Source: Euglena gracilis
Taxonomy: Eukaryota; Euglenida; Euglenophyceae; Euglenales
Assembly (NCBI GenBank): GCA_039621445.1
Contig: CP154956.1
Span: 19,495,295 to 19,559,294 of the forward strand
DNA: 64,000 bases
Direction of reading: 5' to 3'
The notes beneath the pieces are model-generated. The model did not search any database and was not told the origin of the DNA. It saw only the letters and a program-made list of their open reading frames with translations. The translations under genes and the position numbers were made by a program. Numbering within the stretch: the first letter of the stretch is position 1; the number at the start of each line of letters is the position of its first letter. Positions 47,201 to 56,414 of this stretch are shown here, one piece after another.

Positions 47201-48981
47201 GACCCGTTAGTACATTAGAGTGGGTGGTCGGCCGACTAGTCGGCCGACTACCCAATTGGTCCGCCGACTAGTCGGCCGACTACCCACTACCCCCCCCCCC
47301 CCAGTCTACCGTTTGGCACTCCATGGGGGGGGGTCACATACAGTGCGCATATGAGTACAGTGACTGTTCCCTGCCCAAATGTTTCAATCCCTCCCCACTC
47401 AAGGGGCAAGGCGGACCACAAGGGACGGGATATTTTCTCTTAAGGACCGCCCCTTGTTTGACCAGCCAACGGCGTCGAACGGGGTCAAAAACGAAAAGAT
47501 TTTTTTTTAACAAAACGCATTTTTTGACATTTTGGGTGGATGGACGATTGGTCCAAGGATACCAGGAATCACTCCCCTGAAGTGGACCTGTTTTTGCCAA
47601 AACATGGCCACCTTTTGACCATTTTTCCTGTGTATTTTCTATTGAAGTTGCTTGGATGTGCCTTTTTTTTTTGCTTCTGAACCGCCCTGCCAAGGAAACC
47701 AACTATCATTATGCATTTTATATTGCGCAAAATTTAATTTGTTATCATTTGGTTTAATCATCATAAAATTTCATACACAAAAAATATTGATTATTGAGGA
47801 ACGGCGTGCAGAAGGACTTCATAAATATGCAATGAAACATTGAGGTTGGTCACCACATATTTTTCAGTTTTTCCAGCCCTGCAAAAGCTGGAATGGACCA
47901 AAATTTTTGAAAAACACAAGAGTTTTAGGCGGCGCGAACTGCCCAAATTTTTTTTGGCAATTTCTGCGCGCTTAGAGTGCGCGGGTTTCCGTGTACGGTA
48001 CCCCACTATTTTGTGCGCAAAAGATTTTGGAGCTGATGTGAACTGAAAATTTTGTGCCAGTTTATGTCTGTTTTCAGCTGTTTGACAACTGAACGATTTT
48101 GAAAATTTATGGCGGTAAAAGGGGGGGTTTTGGGAAACACCCCCCCAAAACAGCCCGAAAATGTGAAAATCAGAAAAGGGTGGCAGAACACCTGGCCGCC
48201 GGAGCTCTGGTTGTGTGGCGATAGTAGCGGGTTTGTATTTTTACCTCAAAATTTTGGCTGAAAAAAATTCCAACCCAGTTTTATTTGAGCTTTTTTTGTC
48301 AGTTTTCAGGTACCAGCCAGGCCCAGCCGGTCTCCAAAAGAAGGGTTCATCCACCACCTTTCTTCAAGCTACCCCCCCCCCCAAATAATACCCCCCCGGA
48401 GTATTATTTTTTCGCCCGAAGTCCTTGTCCGAGGGGGGGGGTATTTTTTGGGGGGGTATTATTTTTCGAAATTTTTCGAAGTCCCGTAGGACCCAGAAAG
48501 CGCCCAAACCCCTCTTTGGGGGCATTTTTTGTACTTTCTTATGAAATTTACCTTTTTTGGAGGTCAGATGATCCAGAAAAGTCGATTCTTTTCGTAATTT
48601 GGTGTCAGAAACTGTGATTTTTGCCTACATTTCAGGTCAAAAACCTGGGCCTTCGGCCCGAAACCGGGGGGGGTATTATTTTTTTCACCCGAAGTCCCGG
48701 CCCAAGGGGGGGGGTATTATTTGGGGGGAGGGTTTAGCAAGCTGGCCAGACCACCCCCCAGGCATTGTGTTTTCTAAAGGCTTTTCTTTTCAAATTTTAA
48801 GGTATTCTGAGGCATTTTTTAGACTTTTTAAGGCATTTTCAGGTAAACCCCTCTGATATAAAGCTCCCCCGGCTTTATATTTGGGTGGGATTTCAAGTCC
48901 CTTGGGGGACTTTATATTTGGGGGGGCTTCATCGACCCTTGTTCGATCCCTGGATCGTCCTTGGACGGCCCTTGGACTTTT

Positions 48982-49046
<65 letters not shown>

Positions 49047-50068
49047 CCTTTAAATACCACCCAAATATATAGCCCCCCTCGGGGTTTGGTTTTGCCACCC
49101 AAATATAAAGCCTCTGCCTGATGTGGATCCAGACGCTGGTGTCATTCAGTCAAAGCATAAAATTTTGGGTGGATACAACATTTTTTTTTCCACCAGAAAT
49201 GCTCCATTTTGGATAAGGATTGCACATTTCTGCGAAAAAAGGAGGGACACAACAAAACGGCACAAACTTGGTCTTTGGCCAAAATGAAGGCTGCCGAAGG
49301 TCATAGAGGCCACCCGAGAAAGTTTGATTCCCCAGGTGCCTTAAAAGAACATAATGCCTGCCCCCCCCCCCCCACTCCCCTGGGCTGCTTAAGGAATTCC
49401 CGGGCCCAGACTGTCATGCACGCACCGACCACCGTCCCGCTGGAGCTGCAGCCGGACCGGCCGGAGGCCCGGCGCCACCTCGCCTTCGGCAGTGCCTTCC
49501 ACTTCTGCCCGGGCGTCAACCTGGCCAAGCTGGAGGCGGAGGCCGCGCTCCACGCCCTGCTGGCGACCCTGGGCGGCCACGGCCGCCTGGGCGGGCCTGA
49601 ACCCCGGATTGGAACCAAGCATTGGAATGGTTGTGTGTGTGTGTGTGCGTGTGTGTCGTGTTGTGTCGTGTCGTGTTGTGTCGTGTTGTGTCGTGTCGTG
49701 TCGTGTCGTGTCGTGTCGTGTCGTGTCGTGTCGTGTCGTGTCGTGTCGTGTCGTCGTGTCGTGTCGTGTCGTGTCGTGTCGTGTCGTGTCGTGTCATGTC
49801 GTGTCGGTGTTGCATTGTGGGTGGGTGTATCCGTATTTGGGGTTACCACCGGCAGGTTTTGCCAATGTCTGCCTCCGGCGACCTTTTTTTTTCCAAGCAG
49901 CACCCACCAACAAGGGCACGCAGTTCCGGGTGGGGTGCCCCAGGGAGCAGTGCCGACAACACCGGCCGCCGCCTCCGGCTGGCGGTGCCGCGGGAGGAGC
50001 TGGAGTGGCAACCCCTGACCACGCTGAACGCTCTGAAGGCCCTGCCTGTGACGTGGGCCGCAGCGTGA
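38126..50068 (+). CDS. Cytochrome P450, bacterial class, 11 exons
   Basis: A heme-thiolate monooxygenase-type protein assembled from about eleven exons, roughly 440-480 residues, the normal length of soluble bacterial P450s. No membrane anchor is seen. Landmarks in order: QWNEDRNSWEVSDY (start of the N-terminal fold), LSLAGDDHRQLHRQL (C-helix region), DFVAEVAVRLPLAVIFQALG, LLLANGHKTT (I-helix), ELLRFVSPVQ (K-helix ExxR), FGSAFHFCPG (Cys heme ligand), and EELEWQPLTTLNALKALPV at the C terminus. The order and spacing match actinobacterial families such as CYP105/CYP107. A soluble enzyme of this type needs ferredoxin-like partners; none is encoded here. Substrate unknown. Exons are GC-rich, introns (0.2-3.9 kb) are full of mobile elements. 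An origin by transfer from bacteria followed by intron gain is inferred. The I-helix and heme loop deviate from consensus. A pseudogene cannot be excluded, but no exon has an internal stop and codon phases join where tested. Confidence 0.85.
38441..38585 (+). CDS. P450 exon 2, N-terminal fold
   Basis: Acceptor TTCCACACAG at 38,431-38,440. The reading GIVQWNEDRNSWEVSDYTLA followed by FRVLRCPTLSA matches the PVxWxExxxxWxVTRY...DPRLS start of bacterial P450s. The 3' limit is uncertain (donor somewhere between about 38,550 and 38,590). Confidence 0.75.
38640..39060. repeat. AATAATACCCCCC foldbacks (P450 intron 2)
   Basis: Repeated AATAATGTACCCCCC, AATAATATACCCCCC and the inverse GGGTATATTATTATGGGG. 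Related arms are at 48,365-48,480, 48,665-48,735 and 55,650-55,735. Confidence 0.6.
39159..39315 (+). CDS. P450 exon 3, C-helix region
   Basis: Acceptor ATCTCCAG, donor GTGAGG at 39,316. FADLFEFLRLRLLSLAGDDH and RQLHRQLTAFLPGW correspond to the L-x-DPPxHxxxRR segment, where His and Arg normally contact heme propionates. The two leftover bases (CG) join exon 4 to give Arg. Confidence 0.8.
39316..41760. other. P450 intron 3 (2.4 kb)
   Basis: Carries a possible degenerate CAGGG-type MITE (about 39,865-40,072, right part CAGTCTTAAAAAAGTCCCTG). ACCTGTCAGGGTCC-type repeats occur at 40,330-40,580, with G-run blocks at 40,910 and 41,405. No second gene seen. Confidence 0.5.
41761..41891 (+). CDS. 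P450 exon 4, E/F-helix region
   Basis: Acceptor GGGATTCAG at 41,752-41,760. LAMARRILAEAVAAH, DDPWDFVAEVAVRLPLAVIF and QALGIPA match the DLVxEFAxPLPxxVIxxLLGVP region. The best protein join to exon 5 uses a GA donor at 41,892-41,893 (GIPA then ADARLPS). GC donors a little further on are alternatives. Confidence 0.8.
42557..42790. mobile_element. hAT-like MITE, copy 2 (P450 intron 4)
   Basis: Starts CAGGGATTTTTTTAAG, ends CTTAAAAAAACCCCTTG, with an exact 8-bp duplication TGTGGAAT at 42,549-42,556 and 42,791-42,798. The core GGGATATACTTTTCGGCGCC and GGCGCCGCAGGCGCC (42,678-42,692) match the copy at 56,117. Confidence 0.8.
42972..43110 (+). CDS. P450 exon 5, G/H-helix region
   Basis: Acceptor GGTGGCCAG. 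ADARLPSIEERCRTAQRAV and RDFCQWLARVEVDAAGFLQT fill the helical region before the I-helix. A GTCTCAAG donor at 43,111 leaves two bases, matching an acceptor at 43,317. Confidence 0.7.
43318..43468 (+). CDS. P450 exon 6, I-helix
   Basis: Acceptor CCCCTCCCCCAG at 43,317, phase-compatible with exon 5; AAAG at 43,376 is an alternative start. The I-helix reads APNVFLLLANGHKTTAAFIS, where the family has LLxAGHETT. The donor appears to be GC (GGG then GCCTGC) at 43,469, in phase 0 with exon 7. Confidence 0.7.
44770..44929 (+). CDS. P450 exon 7, J and K helices (ExxR)
   Basis: Acceptor ACCATGCAG at 44,761-44,769. SPALLALLDRPELLATLGET and HLVNELLRFVSPVQRLQRYL match the bacterial J/K-helix block, with E-L-L-R as the ExxR pair that stabilises the core. 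Donor GTTAGTG at 44,930, phase 1. Confidence 0.85.
45118..45185 (+). CDS. P450 exon 8, beta-sheet 1 strand
   Basis: Acceptor TGTCGCACAG. PLPPDAEPLVIEGTTVCAGK matches the xxEDVEIGGxxIPAGE segment. The best join to exon 9 (VCAGKQ then AVELVLG, compare IPAGExVxLxLG) needs a GC donor at 45,186 (CAG then GCCTTT). A GT donor inside the exon (ACG then GTTTGT) with a CAG acceptor at 45,424 is the in-phase alternative. Confidence 0.8.
45452..45538 (+). CDS. P450 exon 9, K' helix and meander
   Basis: 29 codons: AVELVLGCPQRG then CDAAVFASPPRP, corresponding to the LLGAANRDPxVFPDPDRF block. The start may instead be 45,425 (in phase, nine more residues). Donor GTGCAGG at 45,539, phase 0. Confidence 0.75.
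46303..47325. mobile_element. ~1-kb GTCGGCCGACTA inverted-repeat element
   Basis: Both ends carry CCATGGGGGG, CGGTAG/CTACCG and repeated GTAGTCGGCCGACTA blocks. Next come the inverted pair CTCTAATGTACTAACGGGTC (46,478) and GACCCGTTAGTACATTAGAG (about 47,201), then CCGACTTTTAAGCCCC and its inverse. The centre includes an inverted copy of the 3,751-4,050 repeat. No ORF supported. Confidence 0.6.
48857..49115. repeat. Foldback with (TA)n centre
   Basis: GGCTTTATATTTGGGTGG on the left and CCACCCAAATATAAAGCC on the right enclose about 60 bp of TA dinucleotides (48,981-49,044). Confidence 0.75.
49410..49594 (+). CDS. P450 exon 10, heme-binding loop and L-helix
   Basis: Acceptor CGGGCCCAG, phase 0 with exon 9 across a 3.87-kb intron. 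DRPEARRHLAFGSAFHFCPG then VNLAKLEAEAALHALLATLG is an unmistakable P450 heme loop; Cys is the axial heme ligand. The fourth loop residue is Ala where Gly is usual. A GC donor at 49,595 (GG then GCCTGA) leaves the phase needed by exon 11. Confidence 0.93.
49655..49806. repeat. (TGTCG)n pentanucleotide array
   Basis: About 30 GTGTC pentamers with few interruptions, preceded by a short GT run (49,631-49,656), in the last P450 intron 60 bp after the exon 10 donor. The Val/Ser/Cys/Arg repeats in the ORFs come from it. Confidence 0.95.
49951..50068 (+). CDS. P450 exon 11, C terminus and stop
   Basis: Acceptor CAGGGAGCAG at 49,950. RRLRLAVPREELEWQPLTT and LNALKALPVTW match the conserved end of bacterial P450s (LxW...xRGLxxLPVxW). 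TGA at 50,066-50,068. Confidence 0.85.
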
Positions 50069-51780
50069 CATGCCTCGTCCCCAGCGTGCTCTCGACACTG
50101 TGCAATGCCTGTTGTAACGTTGATGTGCAAGCGACGCACTTGTTTCCAAGCTGTCTTTTCAACCGCCAACACCTTTGTGAAGCGATGGACCAAGGCCCAA
50201 GCAAGCAGCTGTCCGTTCTCTACAGAATGCCATATGAATTATCAATCATGACCTATCCTCCAAATAATAATTATTAATTATCATTTCACCATGATTTGTG
50301 CCAAGCTCTGCCAGCTGTTACCCAGAGTGAAATCGCTCTTCGTTCAATACAAAAATGAATGGAGAGCAGTTTGGTGGGCTGAAGCCTGCCCCCATCGACT
50401 GATTGAGGAGCCTTGGACATTCAACTTTTTCAGTTCTGTCCAACTTTATACATTTTTTCTTTGCTGTGCAGTATTAGTGACACAGATAGTTATGCAGTGT
50501 CAAAGTTTTTCTTAATGCTGGCAGATACCAACCTCCGCCCCCGGAAACTGTCCTCCCCGGGAAACTGTCCTCCACCCCCTGCACCCACTAACCTGTCCTC
50601 GTGGTGACCTGTCTCCTGTCTTAATACCCCCCCCTGACCTGTCCCTTAGAAAAATTTAAAAATTTTCGATTTTTTTGTTAAAAAAAGGCAATTTCCAGGG
50701 TTAATAAGATCCCAAACATTTTTTTAGGCCTTTGGTTTCAAATTTGTGGAAAAAAGTTGACTTTTGGCATTTTTTTTTTGTCACTGGAGATCGAAAATGG
50801 CAACTTTTTCCCTGATCCAGACCTGCCTGACCAGCTTGGAGGACTTTTTTCTTGGCCAAGTTTTTGGTCCTGGCGCAATGTGCCAGGCAGATATTTCTGA
50901 ATTTTGCACCCAAAATCGGCCAAAAATTGACCAAACTGCCGTTTTTGGCACTTTTTTTGGGGCAAAAATTTGTCGAAATTGCCCAAAATTTCGTGGCGGG
51001 AAAGGGAAAAGTTTGCCTTTTTGGGGTAGGGCCCCAGGTACCCGCCAACTTTTTTTTGACCCTTTTGTCCAACGACCCCCCCCCCCCCTCGGTCGGAGTG
51101 CATAGGTTACCGGCCGTTGGACATAGTGGGGGGTAGGTAAATGCTCTTTTCTCTTCGCCTTCTGCTCCGCAGCTCCCGGCAACCTTTTTTTCCAGTGGGC
51201 TGGATGGTGTGCCATTCCACCCTCAGGTGTGCCTCGTTGGGTGTTTGAGGGACCCATCTGAACTGTGCTTTATTTACATTGATATGAAAAGACAAGAAAT
51301 ATTCGCCTAAAACGTCACCTCCGGGGTTCCTCAATCTTACAGGGTTGACAAAATCATGGTAGATATGCATTAAGGTCATTTTTTTTTTAATAATAAAATC
51401 TTTAAAACAGGATTATCTTTATAATTTTATATTTTTACCATGTGTCAAACTGTGCACCTACTTTTACTGAATAAAGGGTATTTTGCCTCAAAAATGCCAC
51501 GAGGGGACAATAATTGCTAACTTTTATACTATTTTTGTCATTTTTGAGAATTTTTAGACCATTTTCCAGCCATTTTGGTCATTTTGGGCTGAGACTTCAC
51601 AATGCAGAAAACTGACACCAGCCAAAATTCATGATTGAAAACTGATGGTACAGACAGGTCTGTAAAACAGGTCTTTTACCAAGAGTTTCATCCACCGTGA
51701 CACCCTCACCCTCTCGGTTGGTTTATTCTTTGGACACCGAATTCAGTACCATTTGATACCATTTGTACCATTCGATACCA
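50069..51780. other. P450 3' flank; one dispersed repeat
   Basis: No gene. About 50,850-51,131 is a copy of the repeat at 57,045-57,374: TTTTTGGTCC, GAAATTGCCCAAAATTT, TTGTCCAACGACCCCCC and GTTGGACATAG are shared. 51,380-51,650 is AT-rich with nothing recognisable. Confidence 0.45.
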
Positions 51781-52681
51781 TTTGCGGTGAGTCCGATCCC
51801 ACCCCCCGGGGGGGGTGACTGACTGGTTATTTTTCGGAGTGACTGATTGGTTTTTGGCTCCAGACCCCCCGCCCCCCCCGGGGGGGGGGGTGGGTCGGCC
51901 AGGATTGGCTGAACGGGAATCGGCCAAACAGCCAGGGTGGTGGGGGGGGGTCGACCCCCCCACCTCTTCCTGAATCTCCGGGAACACCAATTTTTGGACC
52001 CCCAAAGTTTTTCCCAGCGTCTTTGGTGCCGGGTACATTTTGGACCGATTTTGGGACCGATATAGGAGGTCCCCCCAAAAGCCACCCAAAACCCCATTTT
52101 TTCAGACCTTCCAGAATTTCAACACTTTCTCAAAATTTTTATTTTGAGAGGTTTTTGAAGCAAAAAATGCCATTGAAAATCCGAAAGATTCGAAGAGAAA
52201 AAATCTCAGTAAAATTTGACTGCCAAAATTTGGACCAATTTTTTTGCCCTTCGTTTTTTTCACCCCCCTCCTGAGAATTACCAATTTTTAAACCTGGGAT
52301 TTTTTGAGATTTTTTTGTGAAAAAAATGTGGTTTTCCTTCAAGAAATCATGTATTTTGGGTTCATTTTCCAAAAAAATTTTCCCGACCAAAACCCCCGTT
52401 TTCTAAAAATTGGTGAAAATGCTGTGGTGGGGGGGGCAGGGCAGAATGGGAAGGCCTGGTGGGGGGGGTCGACCCCCCCCCACTAGGCTTTTCCGTTCTG
52501 CCCTGGCCACCCCCCGCCGAAGGCGCCGTGAAACTTTTTGGATTTTTGACCAAAACCGTTTGGTTTTGGGCCATTTTTGCCAAGTGGCCAAAGTGACCGA
52601 CAAGTGGGTGATTGGTTTTTGGTGACTTTTTTGAAAGTGGAAAGTGAGCCCCCCCCCCCCCAGTCGGTAAGCAATGGTATG
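51781..52681. repeat. GTGACTGACTGG foldback repeats
   Basis: C-run/G-run foldback arms with GTGACTGACTGGTTATTTTT at 51,810-51,960 and related units at 52,410-52,681. The right part ends GTAAGCAATGGTATG like the element at 23,410-23,768. A left end with a matching target duplication was not found. Confidence 0.5.
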
Positions 52682-53940
52682 GTGTGGAGGGGTTTTAGTG
52701 TTTGGCGGGTCATTAGGAGTTAATTTGAGCAAAAATTTCAGAAGTTGAAATCTTGATTTTTGTTATCTCTGTAAGCATCTCGAGCCACTGATCCCTGATG
52801 CGCCCTTTGCATCGTCTTTTGCTGTTCGTCTGAACGAACCCGGAAAACAGTCAAATCCGACCATTGAAAACGGTCGTCATTTCCACAAGGAGAAGTACTT
52901 TGCTTTTGTTGAAATTCTTGCATTTCCTGATTTTTTTTTGGCTCAACTTGTGGAAAATTATTTGCTCCTCTGAGGTTTTGGCAAACTCATTCCAGCCCAG
53001 CGACAAAGGAGGGCACTGCCCAGCCGGCCTCGCCTCCTGGCAGTCCTCTTCCTTTCCAGGCTCCTCCAGTGCTTTTCTGAGTTCCGGAACCAGCCGCTGT
53101 TTTTTGGGAGCACCAGACCGTCCCGCATTCCGCCCCCCCCCCCCCTCTCCCCTCTCAGCAACACCGCCGAAGTGAACCACCACCCCCGCCCCCGTGGGAG
53201 CCGCGGCCCCCAATCCCAGCCGCGCCGCCGCCACGGCCCCGAGGGGGCCCGCCCATGCCACTGCTTAGCCCCCCCTCCGGGGCGACCAATTGCGTCCTCC
53301 AAAGCACCTGTGTGGCCTTGGGCTCCGACCCCCCCCCCCAGGTCGGCCAGAATTGAATGGAAGTTGCCCGACGCTGAAGCCGTTGCAGAGGTTTGAACAA
53401 AATTGTTCAAATTGATTGGCCCCGTTGGGCCAAGCGGCTGGATTGACCGATGCCCTCCCCCCCCCTCCCTGACTCCCCACCCTGACTCCCTGACTGACTG
53501 GTTCCCAAAACGCGATTAACTGGTTTTTGAAAGCGGAAGCTCCCAGGAGGAGCGGAAACACAAGCGCGTTAACCCCCCCCATTTAAACCGACCCCCCTCG
53601 TGAACCGACGTATCCTTCCAAACCGACCCATTGCAGAATTTGAACCAAAAACAGAAATAAATCCCGACCCATGGCAAGTTGCTTGACAAACATGCACAAT
53701 CAGTCACCCTCTGAAACCGACCCCCCTCCCAAACCGACCCCCTCCAGCCCTCCAGGATTTCCGCCAACCCAAAAGTCCTAAACTGACGGGTAGGTTTAAA
53801 TGGGCCAGTTTTTGATTTTGGTTAATTTGACGAATTTTAAACTTTTTTCAACTTTTTTTTTGAGTTTTTTTTTGAATTTTTGGCGGAATTTGAATATTTT
53901 TCAGGGTTTTTTGCTTTTTTTCTGCGTTGCGTTCTTTCAG
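52682..53940. other. Unrecognised; GC-rich Pro/Ser-coding stretches
   Basis: 53,000-53,400 is GC-rich and open in several frames on both strands, but no frame shows a domain. Tandem ACCGACCCCCTCC-like repeats run from 53,580 to 53,750. Confidence 0.35.
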
Positions 53941-54133
53941 GGTCCAGCTTGCATCCCCCTTCTCCCTGGGGTCTGGAAGCGATGAGTATTGGCCCACCCC
54001 GGCCACCCGCACGGGAGCGGGGGCCTCAGGCCCGACAGGAGCTTCGGCAACAGCCCCGAAGGCAACCACAGCAACATCCGCGGAGGCCGCCGCAGCCACG
54101 CCGACAGCTCGGACGGCGGTAGCCGGGGCGTCG
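53941..54133 (+). CDS. Possible exon, Ala/Thr/Ser-rich, unrecognised
   Basis: A good acceptor (GCGTTCTTTCAG at 53,940) and a GTGAGG donor at 54,134. The best frame is VQLASPFSLGSGSDEYWP, then a long Ala/Thr/Gly-rich tract, ending in phase 0. No family is recognised. It could be part of a low-complexity extracellular or linker region. Confidence 0.3.
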
Positions 54134-54315
54134 GTGAGGAAAGGCCGAAAGAGAGCGAAACAAAGGTTCCCCCCAAAGTTTCCGTGCGACAGGTCAAAGA
54201 TTGCCCAAAAGCGGCCAAAGAGGCATTTTAGCACCCTTCTTTGTTGGCCTTTGGTTCTTGCCCTTTTTCAAAAAGATGCTGTTTTCCGAGGTCCGCTTTT
54301 TTCTTTTCCCTCCAG

Positions 54316-54471
54316 CCCAGATTTCTGGGTTCGTGTCGGGTGTCGGGTAGGCTGGGGGCGGGTCCTGACTCCCGGAGCCGCCCATCGAGGCCCCGACGGC
54401 AGCAGCAGCAGCAGCAGCAGCAGCAACGACGGGAACCACAGCCGTGGCTGGCGGACTCGGCGTGATGACGT
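54316..54471 (+). CDS. Possible last exon with CAG repeat, unrecognised
   Basis: Acceptor TTTCCCTCCAG; phase 0 from the exon at 53,941-54,133 gives a basic Arg/Ser-rich frame. It has nine Gln from a CAG array (54,401-54,427), then RREPQPWLADSA and a stop. Another frame reads poly-Ser and stays open to 54,538, so the frame is uncertain. Confidence 0.3.
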
Positions 54472-56108
54472 GTGTCCTCCGATTGCACGTGGGCATTTTT
54501 CCCCGCACTTCAAGGATAGTCCTCTGATCCGTGTGTGAAGAGTATGTGCTAACTTTGGCAGGGTAGACATGCGGAACGAGGCCCCTATCAAATTAGATCC
54601 CCCAAAATCAGACCCCCCTCGGGGCCGACCAAGCAAAAAATCCAAAGATCATAAAGATCCCCCAGGAGGAGCATGGCCATCCCGGATCCCGAGCAACTGA
54701 AAAAACGAATGCAAATTTTCCTGTTGTGCTCTGTGCCATGTTCAAATTGGTAAAAATTCATACTTTGCATCATTTTGGCTTTGGAGAGAATTCACCATTT
54801 CAGCTCCTGAAATTCGAATTTGGAAATTTTGACAAGTAATTTTTACACCCTGAAATTCAAACATTAGGCTCCCTCCCAAACAAGACACCCTTTGAAGTTT
54901 TTCAGTACCAAACTCAAAAATGAGACCCAGTTCATTTTTTGCCAGCCGACCTCCCAATCTTTTTAGATTTTACCTGATGCCATTGTTTTCGTAAATTTTC
55001 TTCCATCTTTGGATTTTTCACCCAAGAAATTCCATACTTCCAGAATCAGATTGTTCCCAAAGTTACAAAAAGCACCAAAGTTTTTCTAAGTCCTGTTCAC
55101 CAGAAGTGTGCTAATACCCGAAACCGCAATAAAAAACACGCAGTTTTTATTGCACAATTTTCCCACAATTTTCCGCAGCTTCCGCAAATTTTCCCCAATT
55201 TTCCGGCAATTATCCGGCAATTTTTCCGAAGGCCTCCGATATCATTCCCCCCCTGAATTTTGTCCGCGGGGAGCCTCAAACCAAATTACGAGCCCATCAG
55301 CAGGGTGGTCCATAAGGGACGGGAAGTTTTTTTCTCCTAAAGGACCGCCCCTTAAGGACCACCCTTGGGCACAGGGACGGCCAACAGCCGATCTGGGGTC
55401 GAACGGGGGCAAAATCAGGAAGCTGAAAAACGCATTGTTTGACGTTTTTGGGTGATGGACGATGGTTCAAGGACACCAGAAATCACTTTTTTCCCCGAAG
55501 TCGACCTATTTTGCCAAAAAATTGTCATTTTGTCCATTTTTCCATTTTTTTTTTCATTGATTTGCTGGGACGAGAATCTCTTTTGTTTATATGCCCTGCC
55601 TATCAGTGGCTGCAGTGCTGAAGCCAGAATCAGCTCACAGCGAATTCTCCCCCCAAATAAGAACCCTCCTCCCCAAATGACACTCCCCTTGGCCGGGACC
55701 TTGGGTCAAAAAATAACATAGTATTATTTGGTCTAAAGGATTTTAATGCAATCCCTGTTTCATCATTGGTTTTTTACCCCTCCGGAACCCCATCAAGGGC
55801 CCACCGACCCCCCACTTACCAAAGATTTCCATCTGGGGGTGTTTATTTAGGCGTAAGACACTTATTTGGACCCATCCGGACCATTTCCGGGTGATTTGGG
55901 CCTGCCACGGACCATTTTTATGACCGCCGACTAGCCACCGACTAGTTTCCATTGGATTTTGTTCATGGGGGGGGGCTTAAAAGTCGGCGGTTTTGACCCG
56001 TTAGTACATTAGAGTGGGTAGTCGGCCGACTAGTTGGCCGACTACCCCTGTCTCGCCGACTAGCTACCGACTAGGCCTAGTCGGTGGACCAATTGGGTAG
56101 TCGGCCGA
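54472..56108. other. No gene; partial repeats
   Basis: AATTTTCCGCAATTTTCC-type repeats at 55,140-55,235 also occur at 44,105-44,160 and 44,640-44,705. 55,740-56,108 is a copy of the GTCGGCCGACTA-family element end (compare 4,051-4,400). Confidence 0.5.
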
Positions 56109-56116
56109 CTACCCAC

Positions 56117-56414
56117 CAGGGATTTTTTTAAGTTTGCCCCCGGGGGGGGGGGGGGGGGGGGGGCTGGGGGGCGGTGGTTCCGCCGGACCCCCCCCCCCGG
56201 GGGGGTCCCCCCCGGAGGGGGGTGGTATATACTTTTCGGCGCCGCAGGCGCCGAAAAAATTCTATTTTTAGCACTTTTCGCGATTTTTCGGCCATTTTTT
56301 GTGGGTCCCCCGGACCCCCCTCCCCCCCCCCGGGGGGGCCCCCCCTCTAGGGGGTGGGTGGGTGGGGGGGGACCCCCCCCCCCCCCCCCCCCCGGTCTTA
56401 AAAAAAAACCCCTG
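56117..56414. mobile_element. hAT-like MITE, copy 3 (298 bp)
   Basis: Starts CAGGGATTTTTTTAAG, ends CTTAAAAAAAAACCCCTG, with an exact 8-bp duplication CTACCCAC at 56,109-56,116 and 56,415-56,422. It inserted into a GTCGGCCGACTA-family element. The C-run and G-run arms are long. The core matches 42,557-42,790. Confidence 0.85.

Larger units (their letters stand above)
45539..49409. other. P450 intron 9 (3.9 kb), mobile-element rich
   Basis: Holds the GC-rich block shared with 31,735-31,905 (45,958-46,135), the inverted-repeat element at 46,303-47,325, AATAATACCCCCC foldbacks (48,365-48,735) and a TA-centred foldback (48,857-49,115). No other gene seen. Confidence 0.6.

Noticed and set aside
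53155-53410. Minus-strand ORF reading GNFHSILADLGG as an exon
   Set aside because: GC-rich DNA is open in several frames on both strands with no domain and no clear splice signals on that strand.
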